Below, one piece after another: positions 56,153 to 64,000 of a DNA stretch of 64,000 bases. Position 1 is the first letter of the stretch, and every line of letters starts with the position of its first letter. The notes under the pieces were generated by a model that saw only the letters and a program-made list of their open reading frames with translations, was not told the origin of the DNA and made no database searches. The stretch is from positions 45,528 to 109,527 of the forward strand of contig NZ_JASNNW010000008.1 in assembly GCF_030165005.1 (NCBI RefSeq). The letters run 5' to 3'. The DNA is from Blastococcus capsensis. GTDB taxonomy: Bacteria > Actinomycetota > Actinomycetes > Mycobacteriales > Geodermatophilaceae. The position numbers were made by a program, and so were the translations under genes.

Positions 56153-57052
56153 TCAGCGCAGGTCGAAGCCCAGGTCCAGCACCGGGGCGCTGTGGGTGAG
56201 CGCGCCCACGGCCAGGTAGTCGACGCCGGTCGCCGCCACCTCGTGCGCGCGGTCGAGGGTGAGCCCGCCGCTGGCCTCCAGCCGTACACCGGCCGGCCTC
56301 GCCAGCGCCACCGCCGCGCGGGTGTCGGCGATCGAGAAGTTGTCCAGCAGCACCAGCTCGACCCCCGCCGCGATCGCCTCGGCCACCTGGTCGAGCGTGT
56401 CGCACTCGACCTCCAGCGGGACCCCGGGAAACTGCGCACGCACCGCGTCCACCGCCGCCGTGATGCCGCCGGCCGCGGCCACGTGGTTGTCCTTGACCAG
56501 CGCTGCGTCGCCGAGCGCCATGCGGTGGTTGACCCCGCCGCCGCAGCGCACGGCGTACTTCTCCAGCACCCGCAGCCCCGGGATGGTCTTGCGGGTGTCT
56601 CGGACCGCCGCCCCCGTGCCCGCCACGGCGTCCACCCAGCGCCGGGTCAGCGTGGCGACGCCGGAGAGGTGGCCGACCAGGTTGAGCGCGGTGCGCTCCG
56701 CCGTCAGCAGTGACCGGGTGGGCCCGGCGACGGTGAGCACCGGCGCGTTCGTGCGAGCGGCCATGCCGTCGGCCGCGTGCAGCGTCACCTCGACGTCGCC
56801 ACCGCCCACGATGCCGAACACCGCCGCGGCCACCGGGACGCCGGCCAGCACGCCCGGCGAGCGGGGCACCACGTCACCGGTGGCGCGGGCGCCGGCCGGG
56901 ACGGTCGCGGCGGTGGTGACGTCAGGGCCGAGCGCGAGGTCCTCGTCCAGGGCCCGCCGGATCACCAGCTCCACCGCCGCGGGATCCAGACCGCCGTCGC
57001 TCAGGACGTCGGCGAGCTCCGCGCGGAGCGGGAACCACTCGGGGCCGGTCAT
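56153..57052 (-). CDS. nadC: Quinolinate phosphoribosyltransferase
   Basis: A 299-residue NadC that turns quinolinate and PRPP into nicotinate mononucleotide. Characteristic residues: ALDEDLALGPDVTT, RDTRKTIPGLRVLEKYAVRCGGGVNHRMALGDA-type core (the DTRKT and GGG-NHR motifs) and LVKDNH. Start is ATG 57052, overlapping the nadB stop (ATGA). It is third in nadA-nadB-nadC and presumably under NrtR control. Confidence 0.95.
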   Translation of the reverse strand: MTGPEWFPLRAELADVLSDGGLDPAAVELVIRRALDEDLALGPDVTTAATVPAGARATGDVVPRSPGVLAGVPVAAAVFGIVGGGDVEVTLHAADGMAARTNAPVLTVAGPTRSLLTAERTALNLVGHLSGVATLTRRWVDAVAGTGAAVRDTRKTIPGLRVLEKYAVRCGGGVNHRMALGDAALVKDNHVAAAGGITAAVDAVRAQFPGVPLEVECDTLDQVAEAIAAGVELVLLDNFSIADTRAAVALARPAGVRLEASGGLTLDRAHEVAATGVDYLAVGALTHSAPVLDLGFDLR

Positions 57053-58755
57053 GCCACTCCCTGGGTCTGGTCGGTGCCCGGCGCGGTGAGCGGCACGGTG
57101 CGGGTGCGCAGGTGGCCGGAAGCGTCGATGCGGTGGGCCAGCCGTACCTGCCACTCGGGTCGCGGGCCGGGGGCGTCGACGCGCCGGTGGCAGCCGCGGC
57201 TCTCCGGGCGGGCGAGCGCCGCGGTGGCCAGCAGGGCCGCGACGGTGTGCACCGCCGTGGCCTCGACGGCGGCGAGGTCCAGCGGGCGGCCTGCGGGCAG
57301 CCGGTCGGCCGTCGTGAGCGTCGCGGTCAGCTCGGCCAGACCGTCCGCGGTGCGCACCACCCCGGCGTACCGGCTGGTGGCGGTGCTGATGCCCGCCCGG
57401 GCGGCGGGGTCGATCGCGCCGCCGGCGGAGGACGGCGTCCGCTCCGGTTCCGCCGGGGCGCCGGGCGGCAGTTCGGCGTCGAGGACCGCGGCGCAGCGGC
57501 GGGCGGCGACCAGCCCTTCGGTGATCGAGTTCGACGCCAGCCGGTTGGCCCCGTGCACGCCCGTGCAGGCGACCTCCCCGACGGCGTAGAGGCCAGGGAC
57601 GCCGGTGCGGCCGTCGAGGTCGGCGAGGACCCCGCCGCAGGTGTAGTGCGCGCCCGGGACGACCGGGACCGGCTCAGTGGTCAGGTCGAAGCCGGCCTCC
57701 CGGCAGGCGCGGAGGATGCCCGGGAAGCGGCGGGCGAGGAACTCCACGTCCAGGCCCGTCGCGTCGAGGAAGACGCAGTCCTCTCCGGTGGCGGCCAGAT
57801 GGGCGGCGATCGTGGCGGAGATGACGTCGCGGGGCGCGAGGTCGGCCAGCGGGTGGACGCCAGGCATGATCCGCCGCCCGCCGCCGTCGACCAGGACCGC
57901 CCCCTCACCGCGCACGGCCTCGGAGACGAGCACCTGCTGCCCCGTGGCGCCCGGGCCCTGCCAGAGCACGGTGGGGTGGAACTGGACCATCTCCACGTCG
58001 GCGACCTCGGCCCCGGCGCGCAGGGCGAGGGCCAGCCCGTCGCCGGTCGCGCCGGCCGGGCTGGTGGCCGCGGCGTAGGCCTGTCCGTATCCACCGGTGG
58101 CCAGGACGACGGCGTGCGTGCGCAGGTCACCGGCGCCGGTCAGGGTGCCGTCGGCGGCGACGCGGGCGACCCGCAGGCCGACCACCGTGCCGTCGCCGGC
58201 GTGCAGGGCATCGAGCGCGACGGTGCCCTCGTGCACCTCGACCCCGGCGTCCACCAGCGCTTCGACCAGGGTCCGGGTGACCTCGGCGCCGCTGGCGTCA
58301 CCACCGGCGTGCACGATCCGATCTCGGCTGTGGCCGCCCTCGCGGGTGAGCGCCGGGCGGCCCTGCGGGTCGAGATCGAGCCGGGCCCCGAGGTCCTGCA
58401 GCAGCCCGATGGCGGCCGGCGCCTCGGCGACGAGCGTGGCCACGGCGTCGGTGTCGCAGAGCCCGGCGCCGGCGGCGAGCGTGTCCTGCAGGTGCAGCGC
58501 GGCGTCGTCGTCGGCACCCAGGACGGCGGCGAGGCCACCCTGCGCCCAGCGGGTGCTGCCGTCGCCCAGCGACCCCTTGGTGACGACGGTGACCCGCCGA
58601 CCGGATTCCGCCAGCGCGAGCGCGGTCATCAGGCCGGCGGCGCCGCTGCCCACGACGACGACGTCGGTGACGACGGTCCAGCCGGCCCCCGGCAGGGGGA
58701 GCGCGGGGACGACGGCAGGGGCGACCGGCGCGGTGCGGCGGGGCCCCACGGTCAC
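57049..58755 (-). CDS. nadB: L-aspartate oxidase
   Basis: This 568-residue flavoprotein oxidises L-aspartate to iminoaspartate. The FAD motif [21 protein letters not shown] is near residue 33, followed by [15 protein letters not shown], the [15 protein letters not shown] substrate region, HYTCGGV and [21 protein letters not shown] 58755 overlaps the nadA stop (GTGA). A ~25-residue Pro/Ala-rich N-terminal lead precedes the FAD domain. Confidence 0.95.
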   Translation of the reverse strand: MTVGPRRTAPVAPAVVPALPLPGAGWTVVTDVVVVGSGAAGLMTALALAESGRRVTVVTKGSLGDGSTRWAQGGLAAVLGADDDAALHLQDTLAAGAGLCDTDAVATLVAEAPAAIGLLQDLGARLDLDPQGRPALTREGGHSRDRIVHAGGDASGAEVTRTLVEALVDAGVEVHEGTVALDALHAGDGTVVGLRVARVAADGTLTGAGDLRTHAVVLATGGYGQAYAAATSPAGATGDGLALALRAGAEVADVEMVQFHPTVLWQGPGATGQQVLVSEAVRGEGAVLVDGGGRRIMPGVHPLADLAPRDVISATIAAHLAATGEDCVFLDATGLDVEFLARRFPGILRACREAGFDLTTEPVPVVPGAHYTCGGVLADLDGRTGVPGLYAVGEVACTGVHGANRLASNSITEGLVAARRCAAVLDAELPPGAPAEPERTPSSAGGAIDPAARAGISTATSRYAGVVRTADGLAELTATLTTADRLPAGRPLDLAAVEATAVHTVAALLATAALARPESRGCHRRVDAPGPRPEWQVRLAHRIDASGHLRTRTVPLTAPGTDQTQGVA

Positions 58756-59765
58756 TCGCCGACCAGCGACGGCGTGCCGAGGGCGATCATCGCCTCGACG
58801 GCGGAGCGGGCGCGGGCGGCGACTCCCGCGTCGACGGTGACCTCGTCCCGGCCGTCGCGCAGCGCGCGCAGCAGCTTCTCCGGCGTCGACATCTTCATGT
58901 ACGGGCACTCGGCGCGCGGGTTGACCGGCTCGAACGCGGCTGCCGGGTTGGCCTGGCGGAGCTGGTGCAGCATGCCGATCTCGGTGGCGACCAGCACGCG
59001 CTTCGCCGTCGTCCGCTTCGCCTGGTCGAGCATCGCGCCCGTGGAGAGGACGTGCACCCGGTCCTCGGGCAGGTCGCCCTGGCCGACCATCCACAGCGCG
59101 CTGGTGGCGCAGCCGCACTCGGGGTGCACGAGCACCTCGGCGTCGGGCGCGTCCTCGATGCTCTGCCGCAGGTCGGTGGGAGAGATGCCGGCGTGCACGT
59201 GGCACTCGCCCATCCAGATGCGCATGTTGGTCCGGCCGGTGACCCGCTGGACGTGCGCGCCGAGGAACTGGTCGGGCAGGAAGAGGACCTCGCGGTCGGC
59301 GGGGAGCGACTCGACCACCTCGACGGCGTTGGAGGAGGTGCAGCAGATGTCGGTCTCGGCCTTCACCTCGGCGGTGGTGTTGACGTAGGAGACGACGGCG
59401 GCGCCGGGGTGCTCGGCCTTCCAAGCGCGCAGCTGGTCGGCGGTGATCGTGTCGGCCAGCGAGCAGCCGGCGGCGGCGTCGGGCACCAGGACGGTCTTCT
59501 CCGGGGCGAGGATCTTCGCCGTCTCGGCCATGAAGTGGACGCCGGCGAAGACGATCGTGCTCGCGGTGCTCGCCGCGGCGATGCGCGAGAGCGCGAGGGA
59601 GTCGCCCACGTGGTCGGCGACGTCCTGGATCTGCGCGGCCTGGTAGTTGTGCGCCAGGACCACGGCGTCGCGGTCCGCGGCCAGCCGGCGCACCTCGTCG
59701 CGCCAGTCCTGCCACTGGTCCGGCGTCCACGCGGTGGGAGTGGGGGCGGGGAGCGTTGCGGTCAC
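58752..59765 (-). CDS. nadA: Quinolinate synthase
   Basis: A 337-residue [4Fe-4S] enzyme condensing iminoaspartate with dihydroxyacetone phosphate. It has [35 protein letters not shown], the cysteine-bearing DICCTSSNA and HPECGC, and [13 protein letters not shown] favour GTG 59765 because GGAGG lies 5 nt upstream; an in-frame ATG at 59792 lies inside the putative NrtR site. First gene of the nad operon. Confidence 0.93.
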   Translation of the reverse strand: MTATLPAPTPTAWTPDQWQDWRDEVRRLAADRDAVVLAHNYQAAQIQDVADHVGDSLALSRIAAASTASTIVFAGVHFMAETAKILAPEKTVLVPDAAAGCSLADTITADQLRAWKAEHPGAAVVSYVNTTAEVKAETDICCTSSNAVEVVESLPADREVLFLPDQFLGAHVQRVTGRTNMRIWMGECHVHAGISPTDLRQSIEDAPDAEVLVHPECGCATSALWMVGQGDLPEDRVHVLSTGAMLDQAKRTTAKRVLVATEIGMLHQLRQANPAAAFEPVNPRAECPYMKMSTPEKLLRALRDGRDEVTVDAGVAARARSAVEAMIALGTPSLVGE

Positions 59766-59784
59766 CGGGACCTCCGGAGGAGTA

Positions 59785-59809
59785 GGTTTCATACCAACAG
59801 GCGAAAACC
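59785..59809. promoter_or_regulatory. Candidate NrtR operator
   Basis: Inverted arms GGTTTC (59785-59790) and GAAAACC (59803-59809) lie between the divergent nadA and nrtR starts. Imperfect, so offered as a candidate only. Confidence 0.4.
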
Positions 59810-59828
59810 AGGACGGCGAGAACCTAGC

Positions 59829-60548
59829 ATGGGCGCCATGGCTTCCGTGTGGTCCTCGCCCGACCGCCCGGCCTATCCGCACCAGGCGCTGGCGGTGGTG
59901 CTGCAGGTCAGGGCCGCGCGGCTGCACGTGATGCTGTGGCGCCGTGCCGCTGAGCCGTTTGCCGGCGCCTGGGCGCTGCCGGGTGGTTCGCTGCTCCCGG
60001 AGGAGACGCTCGGGGCCTCGGTGGGCCGGCAGCTGGCGTCCAAGGTCGAGGTCGCGCAGCTCGCCCACCTCGAGCAGCTGGAGACCCGCAGCGACCCGCA
60101 CCGCGATCCGCGCAGCCGCACGGTGGCGACCGCCTACCTGGGGCTGATTCCCAGCGGCCTCGACCCCGTGCTCCCCGAGGACACCGCCTGGCACCTGGTC
60201 GACGGGCTACCGGAGACGGCCTTCGACCACGGCTCGATCGTCGGGTCGGCGCTGGAGCGGCTGCGGGCGAAGCTGTCCTACACGAACGTCGCCTTCGCCC
60301 TCGCGCCGCCGACCTTCTCCATCGCCGAGCTGCGCGAGATCTACGTGGCCGCACTCGGCTACGAGGTCACCGCCACCAACCTGCAGCGGGTGCTGCTGCG
60401 CCGCGGCGCGCTGGAGCCGACCGGGGAGATGGCCGCCTCCGGCCGGGCCGGTGGCCGGCCCGCGACGCTCTACCGCTTCGGCACGACGGGGCTGGAGGTC
60501 ACCGACCCCTTCGCAGTCCTCCGGCCGCCGTCGTCCCGCGGTCGCTGA
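59829..60548 (+). CDS. nrtR: NrtR-type Nudix-related transcriptional regulator of NAD synthesis
   Basis: A 239-residue protein with an N-terminal Nudix-like domain and a C-terminal winged helix ([37 protein letters not shown]). The Nudix box is degenerate: [26 protein letters not shown] lacks the REUXEE glutamates, as in NrtR proteins that sense ADP-ribose rather than hydrolyse it. The divergent nadABC operon is the obvious target. ATG 59829 or the nearby ATG 59838 may be the start. Confidence 0.9.
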   Translation: MGAMASVWSSPDRPAYPHQALAVVLQVRAARLHVMLWRRAAEPFAGAWALPGGSLLPEETLGASVGRQLASKVEVAQLAHLEQLETRSDPHRDPRSRTVATAYLGLIPSGLDPVLPEDTAWHLVDGLPETAFDHGSIVGSALERLRAKLSYTNVAFALAPPTFSIAELREIYVAALGYEVTATNLQRVLLRRGALEPTGEMAASGRAGGRPATLYRFGTTGLEVTDPFAVLRPPSSRGR

Positions 60549-60550
60549 TC

Positions 60551-60582
60551 ACCGCCGGCCGAGGCGGCCGGTGCCCGGCGGT
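60551..60582. terminator. GC-rich hairpin between convergent nrtR and transglycosylase genes
   Basis: ACCGCCGG (60551-60558) pairs with CCGGCGGT (60575-60582), with a smaller inner stem. It fills the short gap between the two stops. Confidence 0.45.
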
Positions 60583-61913
60583 CAGCCGGGGCAGGCCGGC
60601 AGGCGGGGTAGGAGCGGTCGGCCGAGCGGATCCAGCAGCGTGCAGCTGACCCCCGCGACGAGGTCGTCGCCCGGCTCGACCACCTCCTGGACGGGCCCGG
60701 TGACCTGTTGGACCGGCTCGGTCACCTGCTGGACGGGCTCGGTCACCTGATCGACCACCGGCACAGGAGCGGGGGCCGGTGGCGGCGGAGGTGCCGGCGC
60801 GGGTGCCGGCCGGGCCGCCTGCTGGGCCGGGGGGCGCCCGGTGTCGCTGCCGGCCGGCGGCGGGGCGGCGTTCCCGCCGGAGGGGGCGGGCGGGGGCGCG
60901 CCCGGACCCGCGGGCGGCGCCGGTGGCGGTGTGCTCTGGCCGACGGTGTTCCCGGAGGCCGGCGTCATGTCCGCCGCTCCGATGGCCGGGCCGGGAGCGG
61001 CCGGGGCCCGGTGGTTGCCGGACGGCGGCGGGACCGGGCCCGTCGTGTTGCCGGTGAGCGGCAGGCTGTCGACCGGGATGCCTGCTGCGTAGGCCCGGGC
61101 GAGCGCGAGGACCTGGGCGACGTACTCGTCGGAGTGGTTGTAGGCGAAGACGGCGCGGCGCTGGCCGGCGTCGGTGCGCAGGTCCTTGCCGGCCACGCAG
61201 AGGTAGTGCGCCGCGGCGAGCGCCGCGTCGTCGATGTCGAACGGGTCGGTGCTGCCGTTGCCGTCGGCGTCGATCGCGTAGGACCGCCAGGTGGTCGGGA
61301 TGAACTGCATGGGGCCGACGGCGCGGTCGTACCGGGTGTCGCGGTCGTGGACGCCGTCGTCGGAGTCGGCGATGTAGGCGAACTCAACGCCGTCCAGCGC
61401 CGGGCCGCGGATCTCGGGCGTGGACGTGCCGTCCGTCTGCAGGACGGCCCCGCCGAACCGGCCGTGGTTGGACTCGATCCGGCCGATGCCGGCCAGCAGC
61501 GACCAGTCGATCCCGCACCCCGGCTTCGCGCTCGCCATGCGAGCGGCCGCCACGCGGTAGGCGTTCAGTGCGACCGTCGGGATGCCGTTCGCGGCCAGCC
61601 CGCTCACGGCCTCCGGGGTGGCGGGCTGGGGCTGGGCCACCTGTGCCGGTGCTGCTGGGAGAGTGATGGCCCCGGCCGGCGCACCGTCGGACAGCGCGGG
61701 CACCGACCACGCCGGCGAGGGGTCCTCGTCGGCGACGGGCCTGGTCTGGCCGGTCGGGACCGTGCGGTCCGGTTGGACGGTGCCTGCGACCAGGCCGGCC
61801 GTGCCCAGTACGACGGCGGCCACCATCAGCCACCGGCCGGGTCGTGCACCCGGGGGTGTGCCCCGGCCGCCCGGCTCCGACCCGCCGACACCGTTGTCCG
61901 TGGTCCTTCCCAC
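60582..61913 (-). CDS. Secreted lytic transglycosylase with Pro-rich tail
   Basis: This 443-residue peptidoglycan hydrolase begins with a signal anchor (WLMVAAVVLGTAGLVAGTV, about residues 28-46). A ~90-residue linker follows, then a soluble lytic transglycosylase domain at about 130-275 with catalytic Glu in GRIESNHGRFGG, and GPMQFIPTTW and DIDDAALAAAHYLC. The last ~165 residues are Pro/Ala/Gly-rich with a short repeat (TEPVQQV) and likely span the wall. GTG 61913 has AAGGGG upstream; an in-frame ATG at 61979 would add 22 residues. Confidence 0.88.
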   Translation of the reverse strand: MGRTTDNGVGGSEPGGRGTPPGARPGRWLMVAAVVLGTAGLVAGTVQPDRTVPTGQTRPVADEDPSPAWSVPALSDGAPAGAITLPAAPAQVAQPQPATPEAVSGLAANGIPTVALNAYRVAAARMASAKPGCGIDWSLLAGIGRIESNHGRFGGAVLQTDGTSTPEIRGPALDGVEFAYIADSDDGVHDRDTRYDRAVGPMQFIPTTWRSYAIDADGNGSTDPFDIDDAALAAAHYLCVAGKDLRTDAGQRRAVFAYNHSDEYVAQVLALARAYAAGIPVDSLPLTGNTTGPVPPPSGNHRAPAAPGPAIGAADMTPASGNTVGQSTPPPAPPAGPGAPPPAPSGGNAAPPPAGSDTGRPPAQQAARPAPAPAPPPPPAPAPVPVVDQVTEPVQQVTEPVQQVTGPVQEVVEPGDDLVAGVSCTLLDPLGRPLLPRLPACPG

Positions 61914-62215
61914 CAGCCGCCCCTTGCCGCCGTTCGAGCCCGGTACCTGTGATCCCCCGTGACAGACGGCGGCGGGCATACCCGTGCAGGTGACGGTCAA
62001 CCGTCGATGTGACAGCGGCGGATGGGACGGTCGCTGGTGGCACCGAGCGCGCCCGGCACACCCGCCTCCACCAGGCCGCCCACGGCCCAGGGGACTCGTG
62101 CGAATCCCTCGGCGGAGGGACCACCCTTCACGAACCCTTCGCCACCCGGTGGGGAGGGCGCTCGGCCGGGCGTCAAGTCAAAGCCATTCGAAGTCGCTCA
62201 CGTACGGTGCGTTCG
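61914..62215. other. Intergenic region without a recognised gene
   Basis: About 300 bp between divergent starts. It holds a short CCCTC/GAGGG stem near 62115-62128 and should contain the transglycosylase promoter. Cell-wall hydrolase genes in actinobacteria often carry a c-di-AMP riboswitch, but I do not see its conserved elements here. Confidence 0.4.
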
Positions 62216-62587
62216 GTGACGACCTTGCCGACGTGGGCGGTCTACGCCGTGAGCTTCGGTGCACCGGCGCTCGCATTCCTGGGCGCACTGATCGGGCACC
62301 TTCTCGGGCGCAAGGCTTCCACCGAGCTGGACGTCTGGCGCCGCCGCGAAGAGACGATGCGCATGCTTCGCTGGGCTTCTGAGCAGGCCACGTCCGAGGA
62401 AGATGCGAAGGCGAGAATGGGACTTGCGGTGCTGGACGCCCTCAGCGACTCCGAGCTCCTCCAGGATCCTGACCAGTCCCTGGTCGATGCGGTCCTGGAC
62501 TCCGTCCTCGAAGAACCCATTGAGGAGATCGAGTCCTCTGGCAGCGACGTGGAGGTCGTGGAGGTCGACAGTGACTCGGGGGACTGA
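62216..62587 (+). CDS. Small membrane-anchored acidic protein, unknown function
   Basis: A 123-residue protein from GTG 62216. One N-terminal membrane segment (WAVYAVSFGAPALAFLGALIGHLLG, given here only as the span of residues ~7-31) is followed by a basic turn, an amphipathic helix (WRRREETMRMLRWASEQA) and a strongly acidic C-terminus (EEIESSGSDVEVVEVDSDSG). Base composition is lower in GC than neighbouring genes. No family recognised. A longer in-frame start exists upstream but its sequence is unconvincing. Confidence 0.6.
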   Translation: MTTLPTWAVYAVSFGAPALAFLGALIGHLLGRKASTELDVWRRREETMRMLRWASEQATSEEDAKARMGLAVLDALSDSELLQDPDQSLVDAVLDSVLEEPIEEIESSGSDVEVVEVDSDSGD

Positions 62588-62621
62588 GACAGTGGGCACG
62601 ACAACAGAGGGAGGCGCAGCG

Positions 62622-62789
62622 ATGCCGAAGGTAGTCAAGGTGACCCCGGCACAGGTCAATGCTGCGAAGTTGAAGGTCAAGCGTTCGGCTGTCAGCGGCA
62701 AGATGGTGGACAGCAGCGTCTACCGGATCGCCAACGCCAAGCGGGCAGCGGGCCATGGGGCCTCGGCCCTGACGCAACGGCCACAGTAG
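62622..62789 (+). CDS. Small basic protein, unknown function
   Basis: A 55-residue lysine/arginine-rich protein (MPKVVKVTPAQVNAAKLKVK), following the acidic membrane protein by 34 bp with GGGAGG upstream of its ATG. The opposite charge of the two small products suggests they could interact. No known family; possibly acquired with its neighbour. Confidence 0.5.
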   Translation: MPKVVKVTPAQVNAAKLKVKRSAVSGKMVDSSVYRIANAKRAAGHGASALTQRPQ

Positions 62790-62864
62790 GCGGCTCGCGG
62801 CCACAGACGCCGCCCAGCCTTGTTGCCTGCTCGGCACGAGCCCATCCAGCGCGTGCCGTACGCA

Positions 62865-63035
62865 CTACGTCTCGGCGATCGCTTGGCGCAGGCGATCCAG
62901 AAGGGTGCCCGAAGCGATGCCGCCCGCCTGCCGAGCCTTGCTTCCGTAGTGATCTTTGAGCCCCGTAAGGCGCTGCCGGGTCGCCACGAGATCGTCGTAG
63001 GGCCGGTCGAACATGACTTTCATCCACTCCGGCAC
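62865..63035 (-). CDS. Small hydrophilic protein next to tRNA-Arg, unknown function
   Basis: A 56-residue ORF from GTG 63035 with GAGGG 4 nt upstream; internal ATG starts at 63023 and 63014 are alternatives. The product is helical and charged (DDLVATRQRLTGLKDHYGSK, ending LLDRLRQAIAET). It begins 28 bp downstream of the tRNA on the same strand and may be read from the tRNA promoter. No family recognised; it could be a remnant of an element inserted at the tRNA. Confidence 0.5.
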   Translation of the reverse strand: MPEWMKVMFDRPYDDLVATRQRLTGLKDHYGSKARQAGGIASGTLLDRLRQAIAET

Positions 63036-63062
63036 CGCGCCCTCACAGCTCGACTTGACAAG

Positions 63063-63135
63063 CGCGCCCGGCAGGGATCGAACCTGCGGCCAAGTGCTTA
63101 GAAGGCACCTGCTCTATCCGCTGAGCTACGGGCGC
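63063..63135 (-). tRNA. tRNA-Arg (anticodon TCT)
   Basis: The minus strand folds as a complete cloverleaf: acceptor GCGCCCG/CGGGCGC, D-arm TAGCTCAGCGGATAGAGCA, anticodon loop CTTCTAA (TCT), and T-arm GGTTCGATCC. The discriminator base is G; the CCA end is not encoded. Confidence 0.97.
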
Positions 63136-63323
63136 TCGAGCTCGATCATCGCATCGCTCCGCCGCCGAGGCGCCGCCGCCGGTCATCGCGTCGTCCACAG
63201 GGGGGAGGTGCCTCCACAGATCCCGGAACGGGCTGCTCACCGGCGGGCCAGGCGGTGAGGGTCGACGACACACCGGCACCGAGCCGGCCGCGCCGCCCGG
63301 CGCAGCACCCCCTGAGGAGCACC

Positions 63324-63869
63324 GTGAACGACACCATCGTCACCGTCGTCGGCAACGTCGCCGACGACCCGCGCCGCAAGACCACGCAGAACGGCGCGGT
63401 GACCAACTTCCGCATGGCGTCCACCGCCCGGCGCTTCGACGCCGCCACCCAGACGTACGTCGACTCGGGCACGTTCTGGGTGGACGTCGAGTGCTGGAAC
63501 ACGCTGGGTGGCAACGTCTCGGCCTCGGTCAGCAAGGGCGACCCGGTCATCGTCCGGGGCACGCTCACCACGCACAGCTGGGACTCCGACACGGGTCGCC
63601 GCAGCAAGCCGCAGATCAAGGCGTTCGAGGTCGGCCACGACCTCACCCGCGGCAGGGCCGTGTTCCGGCGCGACCGGTCCGAGCGCGCGCTGGAGCGGAC
63701 GGACGGCGTCGACACCGCGACCGGTGAGCTGCACCCGCAGGCCGACGAGCCGGCCCAGGAGTACCCGTCGTCCGAGGAGTTGCGGGCCGGCCGGGACTAC
63801 GTGGGGGAGGGGGAGACGTTGACCTCGGCGGAGGACCCCGACCTCTCGCAGGAGCCCGCGAACGCGTAG
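63324..63869 (+). CDS. ssb: Single-stranded DNA-binding protein
   Basis: A 181-residue OB-fold protein: NDTIVTVVGNVADDPRRKTTQNGAVTNFRMA-type opening, then FWVDVECWNTLGGNVSASVSKGDPVIVRGTL. The C-terminal tail is acidic, but lacks the DDDIPF tip of the housekeeping Ssb, so this looks like the secondary actinobacterial SsbB used in competence, sporulation or repair. GTG 63324 is preceded by GAGGAGC. It stands apart from the rpsF-rplI context of the primary ssb. Confidence 0.88.
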   Translation: MNDTIVTVVGNVADDPRRKTTQNGAVTNFRMASTARRFDAATQTYVDSGTFWVDVECWNTLGGNVSASVSKGDPVIVRGTLTTHSWDSDTGRRSKPQIKAFEVGHDLTRGRAVFRRDRSERALERTDGVDTATGELHPQADEPAQEYPSSEELRAGRDYVGEGETLTSAEDPDLSQEPANA

Positions 63870-63929
63870 TTGCGCCGGGCTGGGAGGATCGGAGGCCAGC
63901 ACGTACGGAGTGGGGGCGCGCGGCCCCCG

Positions 63930-63974
63930 CCCCCCCCCCCCCCCCCCCCCAACCCCCCCCCCCCCCCCCCCCCC
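63930..63974. other. Poly-C run, probable contig-end artefact
   Basis: About 45 bases of almost pure C (one AA interruption) are followed by GGGGGC and an A-rich scrap unlike anything else in the window. It follows the ssb stop by ~60 bp and most likely reflects low-quality sequence at a contig end. No feature should be drawn from 63930-64000. Confidence 0.8.
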
Positions 63975-64000
63975 GGGGGCGGTAAAAGAAAAACAAGGGC

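Noticed and set aside
61914..62215. Possible c-di-AMP (ydaO-type) riboswitch upstream of the transglycosylase
   Set aside because: The position is right, but I could not find the conserved elements of that riboswitch; a covariance-model search would decide.
62009..62215. N-terminal extension of the small membrane protein from 62009
   Set aside because: The added residues are low-quality (Arg/Gly/His-rich without pattern) and cross the intergenic region; GTG 62216 starts just before the membrane segment.

Overview
The window is a very GC-rich, densely packed stretch with many GTG starts and 1-4 nt gene overlaps. FbiC (F420 pathway), IdeR/DtxR-type iron boxes, an NrtR-controlled NAD operon and an actinobacterial type I-E CRISPR system all point to a high-GC actinobacterium. 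The overall look fits Geodermatophilaceae (Blastococcus/Modestobacter type), but that family assignment is inference. The last ~70 bases are a poly-C run followed by low-complexity sequence and look like a contig end.

Layout. 1-5.9 kb: the tail of an unknown gene, then a TetR regulator divergent from a three-gene operon for a methylcrotonyl-CoA-type acyl-CoA carboxylase (beta and biotinylated alpha subunits) and an acyl-CoA dehydrogenase; two copies of one palindrome lie in the divergent promoter. 5.9-6.8 kb: three small unrecognised genes, one a membrane protein. 6.9-15.8 kb: a complete, translationally coupled type I-E operon (cas3, cas8e, cas11, cas7e, cas5e, cas6e, cas1, cas2). 15.9-22.2 kb: its CRISPR array, which I count as 104 repeats and 103 spacers. 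22.3-23.1 kb: a VapBC-type toxin-antitoxin pair and an IS3-family transposase fossil. 23.3-28.0 kb: a four-carbon acid-sugar (threonate/erythronate) operon of permease, DUF1537 kinase, PdxA2-type dehydrogenase and DeoR regulator.

28.0-42.0 kb: glycerate kinase, then an eight-gene minus-strand operon for an NRPS-independent (citrate/diaminopropane-type) siderophore, and an orphan siderophore-binding lipoprotein. IdeR-like boxes sit in front of both the operon and the lipoprotein. The operon lacks the expected acetyltransferase and instead carries a glutamine-synthetase-like ligase and an SbnH/AcsE-type decarboxylase, which makes it the best candidate here for an undescribed pathway.

42-56 kb: mixed housekeeping genes: a quinone-reductase-like enzyme, small membrane and cupin proteins, fbiC, an ABC exporter whose two genes are separated by a 77-bp tandem repeat forming three coupled mini-ORFs, an ECF sigma/anti-sigma pair, flavin reductase, SGNH hydrolase, a GGDEF-EAL protein and a luciferase-like oxidoreductase. 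56-60.5 kb: nadA-nadB-nadC facing the regulator nrtR. 60.6-64 kb: a secreted transglycosylase, three small unknown genes, tRNA-Arg(TCT) and a single-stranded DNA-binding protein.
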